Source: M30B53 sp964600785 (lineage in GTDB: Bacteria > Planctomycetota > Planctomycetia > Pirellulales > UBA1268). From it: a DNA stretch of 64,000 nucleotides. Below, one piece after another: positions 8,888 through 15,906 of the stretch. The translations under genes and the position numbers were made by a program. The first letter of the stretch is position 1. Every line of letters begins with the position of its first letter. The stretch spans positions 1 through 64,000 of the forward strand of contig CAZRKH010000126.1 of the NCBI GenBank assembly GCA_964600785.1, read 5' to 3'. Under the pieces are notes generated by a model that was given only the letters and a program-made list of their open reading frames with translations, had not been told where the DNA came from and made no database searches.

Positions 8888-9191
8888 GGCAGGCACGCAA
8901 TGACGATGCAAACGTCGCAAAGCGGGAACCAAAAATATGGGAGATCACTATTCCGACAGAGCAATGTTCTGACAGAGAATGTACCCCGCCACCGCCCCGC
9001 TCCCAGCCCGCGGCACCGGGCAGGAATCGGTTTTGCCTTCCCATTTTTCCCAAATTACCATACGGGCGACTCGTGAATCAGCGGCCGGCCGCAGAATTCC
9101 CGCGACCGCGGTTGCGGGCGGAGGAAATGGCCTTCGCCCTGCGGATGAACCGAAGCAGAGTAGACAACGAGTTCCACGCACGGACCACGCA
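8888..9191. other. intergenic region with short direct repeats
   Basis: This spacer lies upstream of the minus-strand secreted protein gene and of a doubtful plus-strand reading frame. It contains a tandem direct repeat, TTCCGACAGAGCAATG at 8951-8966 and TTCTGACAGAGAATG at 8967-8981, about 65-95 bp before the ATG at 8887. No clear promoter hexamers were found. The remainder shows nothing I can name. Confidence 0.4.
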
Positions 9192-9452
9192 ATGCCACAC
9201 GCCCGAAAAGGATCACGCACGCTCCCGCCGCCCGATCCAGCCGCCGTCGATGCCGGCTGGAGTGGGGAGGTGGCCGCGGCATTTCTCTCAGCGGAAGACT
9301 TCGACCTCACCGGCGTGCTGCCGGGCGTTGACCTGCGGGCATCGTCCTACTGGTGGCAGCCGGAGTCCTTTGAAGCCGACGCCCCGGCCGGCCCCCTGCC
9401 ATGGCCTCAGGCGGCGGCGGCCCCCGGGTCGCGGAGAACCGCGGCTGCCTGA
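9192..9452 (+). CDS. possible small hypothetical protein
   Basis: An 86-residue frame beginning MPHARKGSRTLPPPDPAAVD contains a protein-like central part, EVAAAFLSAEDFDLTGVLPG, followed by SSYWWQPESF. Its codons favour G or C at third positions, as in neighbouring genes. The end overlaps the parA 3' end by 46 bases on the opposite strand. I know no family for it. The frame is open for another 70 codons upstream, but that part reads as low-complexity noise. It may be a real small gene or a chance frame. Confidence 0.35.
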   Translation: MPHARKGSRTLPPPDPAAVDAGWSGEVAAAFLSAEDFDLTGVLPGVDLRASSYWWQPESFEADAPAGPLPWPQAAAAPGSRRTAAA

Positions 9453-10252
9453 TCGACCTCGCGGGCAAGTTCCGCATAGTCGGCGGCGCCGTTGGAGTCG
9501 GGGGCGTAGTCGAAAATCGACTGCCCGAAACTCGGGGCCTCGGCCAGGCGAATGTTGCGGCGAATCTTCGTCTCGAAAAGCCTCGCCCGACTCCAGGCCG
9601 GATGCCTCTCGCGAGCCGCCTCGAAAAACTCTCCCACATCGCGGCCGACTTCCGCGGCAAGCTTGGTGCCCGCTTCGTAAAGACACAGCACCACCCCGAG
9701 CAGCCGCAGTCGCGGATTGACATGATCGGCAACCAGTTCGATCGTCTCGAGCAGCTTGCTCAGGCCGTGCAGCGCGAGGAAGTGCGGCTGCAGGGGAAGG
9801 AGCACCTCGTCGACCGCGGCCATCGCGTTGAGCGAAAGCAGGCCGAGGGAAGGCGGGCAGTCGATCACGAGATAGTCAAACCGCGTCTCCGGCCCCGCAG
9901 ACGTGCAGGCGGGCTCGGCTGCGATCCTTGAACGCAGGATCGACTCGCGGCCGACCTTGCCCGCGAGGGTCAGCTCGGCAGCCGAGAGGTCGATGTGTGA
10001 GGGAACCACGACGAGGTTCTCACCGGCCGGTACGAAGGCCTCCGACAGTGGCACGTCGGCTGTCAGCACGTCGTAGCCGCTCACCGCGGGGGCCCCGGGC
10101 GTGACGCCGACATGGAGCGTGGCATGGGCCTGGGGATCGAGATCGACCAGGCAGACCCGCCGGCCGCTGCGAGCGAGGGCCACGGCAAGGTTCACCGACG
10201 TGGTCGTCTTGCCCACGCCGCCTTTCTGATTCGCCACCGCGATCGCACGCAT
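9407..10252 (-). CDS. ParA/Soj-type ATPase, orphan
   Basis: ParA-family Walker-type ATPases move DNA or protein cargo on the nucleoid. The 281-residue product begins MRAIAVANQKGGVGKTTTSV, containing the deviant Walker A KGGVGKT, followed by CLVDLDPQAHAT and the Walker B-like DYLVIDCPPSLGLLS. The C-terminal AEAPSFGQSIFDYAP is typical of Soj proteins. ATG 10252 is chosen since it gives the standard N-terminus. No parB-like gene or obvious parS repeat lies next to it, so its cargo is unknown. It could serve chromosome segregation with a distant ParB or position another complex. Confidence 0.9.
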   Translation of the reverse strand: MRAIAVANQKGGVGKTTTSVNLAVALARSGRRVCLVDLDPQAHATLHVGVTPGAPAVSGYDVLTADVPLSEAFVPAGENLVVVPSHIDLSAAELTLAGKVGRESILRSRIAAEPACTSAGPETRFDYLVIDCPPSLGLLSLNAMAAVDEVLLPLQPHFLALHGLSKLLETIELVADHVNPRLRLLGVVLCLYEAGTKLAAEVGRDVGEFFEAARERHPAWSRARLFETKIRRNIRLAEAPSFGQSIFDYAPDSNGAADYAELAREVDQAAAVLRDPGAAAA

Positions 10253-10343
10253 TCTGCCACCTCGCTTGCCGCTCGCCGGGGTCCGAGCTTTTCGGTCTCG
10301 TAGCCATGCGGAGCGTAGGCAAATCGCCCCCGGCATCGACAGG

Positions 10344-11018
10344 TCATTTTTCCGGCGTTTCAGCGGCCGAATCGGGGGTGGCAGCGAGGGTTGCCTCGAT
10401 CCAGGTCTGCAGCCCAGGGCCGATCCTGCCCAGCCGCACCCGCCCGCCACGGCCGACGATCGCCAGATGTCCCGCGAGAGCAGGCTCGCCGGAGGAACTC
10501 AAAGCGGCCTTGTCGGGCTGCGGTTCGAGGTCGATCACGAGCGTCACCGGCGGGGGAAGCGGACCGCCCCCCGGCGTCCGTCGGGTCGCTGAGAAGGTCA
10601 TCGCCCAGTCCCAGGCGGCCGCGGGCAGTCGATCAGCCGGCCCGCCGGCCGGCCCGGCCCCGACGGCCTCGTCTGTCAGGCCGGCGCTGCTCGGCCAGAC
10701 GAAGTTGGCATCCTCGACGAGCCCGCGACGGAGGTGGACAAGCCCCTTGGCACGCGAAATGTCGAGGGGCCCGCGTGCCAGCAGCCGGCCGGCCTCTCCG
10801 CCCGGGGCCAGCCGCCGCAGTTCGACCGTCGGGGCCCGCGAGATCGCCGCGGCCGCCGCGGGTCCGTAGAAGGCCAGGCAGCGGCGGGTCTGCCCCCGCT
10901 GGTAGGCGACCGCGATACCCGCCGCGAGCAGTCCCAGCACCAGCAGCCCCATCACGATCAGCCCGCCCTGGCGGCCCGGCACTCGGCCGGCGGGGGTTGT
11001 CTGGAAATTCGTGGTCAT
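10344..11018 (-). CDS. single-pass membrane protein of unknown function
   Basis: The 224-residue product has a short N-terminal cytoplasmic segment, then a transmembrane helix at about residues 19-39 (GLIVMGLLVLGLLAAGIAVA), then an extracytoplasmic domain of about 185 residues with mixed beta and alanine-rich parts. I recognise no family. It lies upstream of the parA gene on the same strand with a gap of about 90 bp. The start at 11018 is only 42 bp from the start of a divergent small gene at 11061, so promoter elements must be packed closely. Confidence 0.65.
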   Translation of the reverse strand: MTTNFQTTPAGRVPGRQGGLIVMGLLVLGLLAAGIAVAYQRGQTRRCLAFYGPAAAAAISRAPTVELRRLAPGGEAGRLLARGPLDISRAKGLVHLRRGLVEDANFVWPSSAGLTDEAVGAGPAGGPADRLPAAAWDWAMTFSATRRTPGGGPLPPPVTLVIDLEPQPDKAALSSSGEPALAGHLAIVGRGGRVRLGRIGPGLQTWIEATLAATPDSAAETPEK

Positions 11019-11047
11019 GGTGGCATCCGGAGGTGGCAGAAGCGTTG

Positions 11048-11053
11048 TATAGT
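11048..11053 (+). promoter_or_regulatory. -10 element TATAGT directly before a start codon
   Basis: TATAGT ends 7 bases before the ATG at 11061. Transcription from it would begin at or beside the start codon, giving a leaderless message for the small protein and the coupled aroB. No convincing -35 hexamer is visible at the expected distance. Confidence 0.4.
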
Positions 11054-11060
11054 GTAGGCG

Positions 11061-11291
11061 ATGTCAAACAAATTCGATCCGTATCGGGAAGCCCTTGTCG
11101 TCGAGACGCTCACCGTCTGGCCGGAGGTCTATGCTGACTGGTCGGAAGACGACCGCGGCCGCATCGAGTCGGCGCTGCATGAGTCTCCGCAGGAGGCCTC
11201 CGACCTCGACTACGTGCGGCAGCACACCGGCTTCGCCCGCGTGATCACGGTCACCCCCGAAGATCTCGAGCGGATGGGCGTCGCTTCGTGA
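11061..11291 (+). CDS. small conserved-looking protein upstream of aroB
   Basis: This 76-residue acidic protein begins MSNKFDPYREALVVETLTVW and contains YVRQHTGFARVITVTPEDLE. It has no signal peptide or membrane segment, so it is probably cytoplasmic. I do not recognise a named domain. Its TGA stop overlaps the ATG of aroB by one base, so the two are almost certainly translated from one message. The coupling suggests a link to aromatic amino-acid synthesis, but nothing in the sequence shows a mechanism. Confidence 0.8.
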   Translation: MSNKFDPYREALVVETLTVWPEVYADWSEDDRGRIESALHESPQEASDLDYVRQHTGFARVITVTPEDLERMGVAS

Positions 11292-12415
11292 TGCTCCTCG
11301 AATCGGTCAGGCTCGCGCTGCAGGCCGCCGCTTCGCGGTCCTGCGAGATCTCGGTGGGCAGCGGCCTGCTTGCAAGCCTTGGCGAGAGGCTTTCCGCCGC
11401 CGGCGGCAGCAGGTGTGTCGTGATCGCCGACGCGGCGGTGGCCGGCAGCCACGCCGCCACGGTCACCGCCGGCCTGCACCAAGCCGGCCTCGAGGTGGCC
11501 ATCTGCGAGGTGCCCAGCGGTGAGGCATCGAAGTCGATCGCCGAGGTGAGCCGGCTCTGGAATCGCTTTGCGGAACTCGCCGTCGATCGACGCACCCACG
11601 TGGTGGCGGTGGGCGGCGGCGTGGTCGGCGATTTGGCGGGCTTCGTGGCGGCCAGCTACGCCCGCGGGCTGCCGCTGTGGCAGGTGCCCACCACCCTCGT
11701 GGCGATGGTTGACAGCGGAATTGGCGGCAAGACCGGGATCAACCTGCCGGGCGGCAAGAACCTGGTGGGGGCCTTTTGGCAGCCACTCGGCGTGGTGGCC
11801 GACCTCGACACACTTGCCAGCCTGCCCGACCGGGAATATCGAAGCGGCCTCGCAGAGGTCGTGAAATACGGAATGATCCTCGACGCCGACTTCTTCGGCT
11901 GGCTCGAGGACCATGCCGTGTCTCTCTGCCGACGTGATCCCGAGGCGGTCGGCCGGGCCGTGGCCGTGTCGGCGAGACTCAAGGCGGGGGTCGTGGCTGA
12001 CGACGAGCGGGAACTCACCGGCCGGCGGGCGATCCTCAACTACGGCCACACCTTCGCCCATGCCCTCGAAACCGCCTCGGGCTACGGCCGGCTGCTGCAC
12101 GGGGAGGCGGTTAGCCTGGGCATGGATGCCGCGGCAAGGCTGGCCGTGGGCCTCGGCCGCATCGATGGGGAAATCGTGCGGCGGCAGGCCGCGGTTCTGG
12201 CCGCCTGCGGACTGCCGACCGACTGTGACCGATTCCTCTCCGGCCTGCCGCAGGCCGTCACTCCACAGTCGCTCATCGAGATCATGCGACGCGACAAGAA
12301 GGCGGTCGGCGGGAGCCTGCGGTTCGTCGTGCCGTCGCGAATTGGCCACGTCGAACTCGTCGGCGAGGTCGACCCGTCACTCGTCGAGTCGCTGCTGCGG
12401 CCGGCGAAAGGCTGA
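11291..12415 (+). CDS. aroB: 3-dehydroquinate synthase
   Basis: AroB converts DAHP to 3-dehydroquinate in the shikimate pathway, using NAD+ and a divalent metal. The 374-residue product has the NAD-binding signature AVGGGVVGDLAGFVAASYAR, followed by the substrate-site run VPTTLVAMVDSGIGGKTGIN. LNYGHTFAHALE supplies a metal-binding histidine, and the other conserved metal and lysine positions appear present. The length is normal. ATG 11291 shares its A with the TGA stop of the preceding small gene; a GTG at 11288 is an alternative start. No other shikimate genes are nearby. Confidence 0.96.
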   Translation: MLLESVRLALQAAASRSCEISVGSGLLASLGERLSAAGGSRCVVIADAAVAGSHAATVTAGLHQAGLEVAICEVPSGEASKSIAEVSRLWNRFAELAVDRRTHVVAVGGGVVGDLAGFVAASYARGLPLWQVPTTLVAMVDSGIGGKTGINLPGGKNLVGAFWQPLGVVADLDTLASLPDREYRSGLAEVVKYGMILDADFFGWLEDHAVSLCRRDPEAVGRAVAVSARLKAGVVADDERELTGRRAILNYGHTFAHALETASGYGRLLHGEAVSLGMDAAARLAVGLGRIDGEIVRRQAAVLAACGLPTDCDRFLSGLPQAVTPQSLIEIMRRDKKAVGGSLRFVVPSRIGHVELVGEVDPSLVESLLRPAKG

Positions 12416-12615
12416 CGCTCTTTTGCATACTCCAGGTGGGGCAATCCGCGCCAGTTCGTCGTTCGCAACGGCCTGACGGGGCGAATCGCACCAGGCGAGG
12501 CGGAGCGAAACGCACCACCTCGCGGGCGAGCAACAGCCTGAGCAATCCGCAATTCGCACCGTCATTCCCGACAAAAATGCGGCTGGGGGTTTTTCCCACT
12601 GATCCTCCACGACTT
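12416..12615. other. upstream region of the receiver-subtilase operon with direct repeats
   Basis: The gap between aroB and the first receiver gene is about 306 bp. It holds a direct repeat, GCGAATCGCACCA at 12481-12493 and GCGAAACGCACCA at 12505-12517, with a third partial copy AATTCGCACC at 12551-12560. These lie 55-150 bp upstream of a sigma-54-type promoter, where activator sites for enhancer-binding proteins are usually found. An activator role is inferred from position only. Confidence 0.35.
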
Positions 12616-12631
12616 TGGCACGCAGTCTGCA
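12616..12631 (+). promoter_or_regulatory. sigma-54 (RpoN) type -24/-12 promoter
   Basis: The site reads TGGCACGCAGTCTGCA. The consensus is TGGCACG, four bases, TTGCA. The invariant GG (12617-12618) and GC (12629-12630) are separated by exactly 10 bases, as required. Only the first T of the -12 box differs. The expected transcript start is near 12642, about 80 bp before the first gene of the operon. RpoN control of PEP-CTERM genes is known in other bacteria, which supports the call. Confidence 0.7.
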
Positions 12632-12721
12632 CTCGGGCTCGTGCGGCGGAGTTCAGAGTTCGAGCGAGACGCCTGGCGGGCATCCGCCGGCTTCTCCACA
12701 AAAGCGAGGCATGCAAATTTT

Positions 12722-13321
12722 ATGGATGGCGATAAAGGTGCAGACCTGGAGCATCCGTTCGAGCCGAGCAGGTCTCGCCCGGATGGCGGGGTCAATGACA
12801 CATCGCAGCATCGATCGGGGAATCGATGGTTCAGCGAGATCGTGATCGTCGACGCGAGATGCGATCTCTATGGCGAACTGGTCCAGGCGGCGACTGAGGA
12901 CGCGTTCGGACTTCATTTTTGCAGTGACGCCCAGTCGGCACTCAAACTTTCCCGTCGGTTTCGTTCCGACGCGTGGCTTGTCAGCCTTGATCTGCCCGAC
13001 ATGGGCGGCTTCGACTTCCTGCCGTTACTGCTGGAAAACGTACGGCAAAGCTGCGTTGATCCGATCCGTCATGGATCCCGAATCTCCCTCGACCAATTCG
13101 GAAACGCGAGGCATTCCGGGGTATTCGTGGTCGCGGAAGAGTACTGCATCGACGAGGAGCAACGGTCGCTTGCGATGGGTGTATCGGGGTACCTCGTGCG
13201 TCCAATACGACTCGACCTGATGCTGGCCATGCGGAGTTTGGAGGCACCTCCTCCCGATGCGGCCACACCGGATTCACCGATTGATCCCGAGCCAGAGCAC
13301 CACACGCACCGGGCAGAGTGA
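12722..13321 (+). CDS. receiver-domain-like protein 1, no output domain
   Basis: This 199-residue protein has an unstructured N-terminus (1-37), then a receiver-like core. IVIVDAR carries one acidic-pocket residue (D44) and DAWLVSLDLPDMGGFDFL places D90 where the phosphorylated aspartate lies. The late lysine of receivers is replaced by R160 in YLVRPIRLD. No DNA-binding or enzymatic domain follows; the tail is proline-rich. A paralogue follows 37 bp downstream. ATG 12722 is preferred because it lies below the sigma-54 promoter; the frame is open further up. It may be a signalling receiver, or a pseudo-receiver that binds a partner without being phosphorylated. Confidence 0.7.
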   Translation: MDGDKGADLEHPFEPSRSRPDGGVNDTSQHRSGNRWFSEIVIVDARCDLYGELVQAATEDAFGLHFCSDAQSALKLSRRFRSDAWLVSLDLPDMGGFDFLPLLLENVRQSCVDPIRHGSRISLDQFGNARHSGVFVVAEEYCIDEEQRSLAMGVSGYLVRPIRLDLMLAMRSLEAPPPDAATPDSPIDPEPEHHTHRAE

Positions 13322-13358
13322 CCCCCTGTTTATCGCTTTCCAAATGGAGAAATCATTC

Positions 13359-13937
13359 ATGTCGGACCGCACAATACGGACTCGCAAAGCAACTGCCGCC
13401 GATTCTTGCAGTGCTTCGAAATCACCCAGAAACCCGCGGACAGTTCCCAACATCGTGGTCGTTGATCCGCGGTTTGAGTCCTATCGGCCTCTGGCAACTG
13501 CCGCCCGAGCCGGAAGAGTCGGGCTGCATTTTCGCTCCGAAGGACGGACGGCCCTGATCCTTGCCCGTCGCCATCGTGTGGACGCCTGGCTCGTGGCGGC
13601 TGACCTCGACGACATGTCGGGGCTCGATTTTCTCGATCTCCTCAGGCAGGAAATGGCCGAAGGCAACGACCTGGCCGCTGCCAACTTCGAACCCGGAACG
13701 CTGGTGGCGGTGCGTGAACCGGGGGCTTCCGCGGCCTACTGGGAGGCGATCGAGCATGGTGCCGGGGCCGCGATCAACAAGCCCATACGGCTTACCGAAC
13801 TCGAGCAGGTGCTCGGGATGACGCTTGCCGGACATGAGACGATTCTTTCCGGGGACAAACTCTCGCGGGCCGTGGTCACGCTTCCGGTGAGTGTCGGAGC
13901 CGCCGTCGTGGCGATTGCGGTGGTCATACTCGGCTGA
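13359..13937 (+). CDS. receiver-domain-like protein 2 with C-terminal membrane anchor
   Basis: The 192-residue product is a paralogue of the preceding gene. The shared core is NIVVVDPRF (D36), VGLHFRSEGRTALILARRHR and DAWLVAADLDDMSGLDFLDL, with D82 in the phospho-acceptor position. K141 in NKPIRL is the conserved receiver lysine that the upstream copy has lost. Residues 171-191 form a hydrophobic tail (VTLPVSVGAAVVAIAVVILG) ending at the stop codon, so the protein should be tail-anchored with the receiver in the cytoplasm. GGAG stands about 9 bases before ATG 13359. It lies 43 bp before the subtilase gene. Confidence 0.72.
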   Translation: MSDRTIRTRKATAADSCSASKSPRNPRTVPNIVVVDPRFESYRPLATAARAGRVGLHFRSEGRTALILARRHRVDAWLVAADLDDMSGLDFLDLLRQEMAEGNDLAAANFEPGTLVAVREPGASAAYWEAIEHGAGAAINKPIRLTELEQVLGMTLAGHETILSGDKLSRAVVTLPVSVGAAVVAIAVVILG

Positions 13938-13980
13938 GCCCTGCCACCCAAGCCCCGGCGGGGCGAGAAAGGAGCCGGTT

Positions 13981-15906
13981 GTGACTCTGCTCGTCGGCCG
14001 ACGAGGCCGGCTGCCGGTTGTTGTGCAGCGATGCCTGGCCACCGCGGCGATCGCGAGCGTGATTTGTCTCGCTCAAAGAGGGCCTCCCGTTCTGGCTGCC
14101 GACACCGGACCCGCACCGGAGGCCGGGTTTTCGGGTCGCTATGGTGTCACGCCCTCTGACGCGTTCGACCCCTCCTCCTCAGCCACCACGCCGGTGGGCG
14201 GCGGCAGCTTCGATATCAACGCCTTTCTCGGCGCGGGTGCGTACTACAACCACACCACGCCGATCACCGGCCAGGACACGATCACCACCAATCTCGAGGC
14301 GGGCCACATCTGGAGCGGTCACGAGACGCTCGGGCACGTCACCACCTTCGTCAATGACGCCTCTGCCTTCGGCAGCACCACAGCCGATCTCTACGATCGC
14401 CACGCCACATGGGCGGGCATGCTCATCGGCGGTCGCAAGACCCCGAGCAACCCCCAGACCCGCCAGCAGGGCATCGCCTACGGCACCGACCTTCGCAGTG
14501 CGGCGATCGCCACAAGCTGGAGCGGCTCGGCCTACGCCCTCTCCTTCGGCATCTCGTGGGACAGCGTGATCACCGCCTTTGAGGGAAGCTTCGGCACCGC
14601 CGACGTCGTCAACTCCAGCTACGGCGGCACCGACTCCGGCGGCGCGGAACTGGTCTCCACCTTCTACGACGCGATGAGCTACCAGAACCCGACGACAACC
14701 TACGTGGTCAGCGCGGGCAATTCAGGCTCGTCGAGCAACACGGTCGGCAGCCCCGGATCGGCCTACAACGCGATCACCGTTGCGGCCCTCGCCAACGGCG
14801 GCAACAACAGCTACGACTCGGTGGCCGGGTTTTCCAGTCGAGGGCCTCAGGACTACTACGACGCCGAGACTGACACGATCACCACACGCGTGCGGGCCGC
14901 GGTCGATATCGCGGCTCCCGGCGACTCTCTGACAGCGGCCTTTTACGGCGGGCAGTCCGGCGGCAACAACACCTCGCTTTCCGGCTCGACCAACTCCGGC
15001 TCGGCGACCTCCTACTCTTCGAGCATCGCCGGCACGAGTTTCTCCTCGCCGATCGTGGCCGGGGGAGCGAGCCTCGTGGCGAGCGCCGCCAAAACGCTCG
15101 CACCGCTCGCCTCGAATCCCGATGCCACCCAGAGCGTGGTCGTCAAGTCGCTGCTGCTCACCGGAGCTGACAAGACCTCCGGCTGGAGCAACGGCCAGCA
15201 GAGCGTCACCGAAAACGGAACGACCTACACCCAAACCACGCAGTCAATCGACTGGGCCGTCGGCGCCGGACGGATGAATCTCGACACGACGTTCGACATC
15301 CAGACTGGCGGCCAGACCGACGTGGCCGGCGCGGCAACGGGGAGCCTGGGCACCGTCGATGCGGTCGGCTGGGACTACGGCAAGAGCCAGCTGGGCACCG
15401 ACAACGACTACATCATCTCCGGCACCCTCACCGCCGGTTCGACCCTGACCACGACCCTTTCCTGGCTACGGTCGCGATTCTTCGACCTCGACAACAATTC
15501 CTCAGCGATCGATCTCTACGAAGGAGCCCAGGCCGATCTTGACCTTTCAATTTGGGCGGTCGATGAAAACGACACCTTCACGTCGCTCGTGGCCCGCTCC
15601 GAGAGCGACTACAACGTCGTCGAGCACCTGCATTTCACCCTCGCCGACACGGGTCGCTACGGCCTCCGCGTGGAATATGGCTCCAACAGTTTCGACACCT
15701 CGACCGGTGACATCTGGGGCACCGCGGGCAACGAGCAGGATTACGGACTGGCCTGGAACGTGACTGCCGTCATCGTCCCTGAACCTGCGACCCTCGCCTC
15801 GGCGGCAATCGGGCTGGCCTGCCTCGGCTGCTGGCGACGGCGGCGGGGTGTCCGATCCACTGCCTACCAGCGTGTGGTGAAGCCGACGCCGCTGCCGCCG
15901 CCGTAA
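13981..15906 (+). CDS. S8 family serine peptidase (subtilase) with PEP-CTERM sorting signal
   Basis: This 641-residue protein has an N-terminal signal peptide (about 1-40, ending VLAAD) and a subtilisin-like core. H141 in DRHATWAGMLIGG and S353 in GTSFSSPIVAGG are the expected catalytic residues, and N247 in VSAGNSG the oxyanion residue. The usual catalytic aspartate position appears to hold E106 in NLEAGHIWSG. A beta-rich domain (about 460-595) follows. At 599-622 stand VPEPATL, a helix and RRRR, the PEP-CTERM exosortase signal. GTG 13981 is chosen for the AAGGAG 6 bases upstream. The last 19 residues lie beyond the sorting signal and overlap the convergent gene. Confidence 0.85.
   Translation: MTLLVGRRGRLPVVVQRCLATAAIASVICLAQRGPPVLAADTGPAPEAGFSGRYGVTPSDAFDPSSSATTPVGGGSFDINAFLGAGAYYNHTTPITGQDTITTNLEAGHIWSGHETLGHVTTFVNDASAFGSTTADLYDRHATWAGMLIGGRKTPSNPQTRQQGIAYGTDLRSAAIATSWSGSAYALSFGISWDSVITAFEGSFGTADVVNSSYGGTDSGGAELVSTFYDAMSYQNPTTTYVVSAGNSGSSSNTVGSPGSAYNAITVAALANGGNNSYDSVAGFSSRGPQDYYDAETDTITTRVRAAVDIAAPGDSLTAAFYGGQSGGNNTSLSGSTNSGSATSYSSSIAGTSFSSPIVAGGASLVASAAKTLAPLASNPDATQSVVVKSLLLTGADKTSGWSNGQQSVTENGTTYTQTTQSIDWAVGAGRMNLDTTFDIQTGGQTDVAGAATGSLGTVDAVGWDYGKSQLGTDNDYIISGTLTAGSTLTTTLSWLRSRFFDLDNNSSAIDLYEGAQADLDLSIWAVDENDTFTSLVARSESDYNVVEHLHFTLADTGRYGLRVEYGSNSFDTSTGDIWGTAGNEQDYGLAWNVTAVIVPEPATLASAAIGLACLGCWRRRRGVRSTAYQRVVKPTPLPPP

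Noticed and set aside
10747..10765. TTGGCACG as a second sigma-54 promoter
   Set aside because: It lies inside a coding region and there is no GC at the required 10-base distance from GG.
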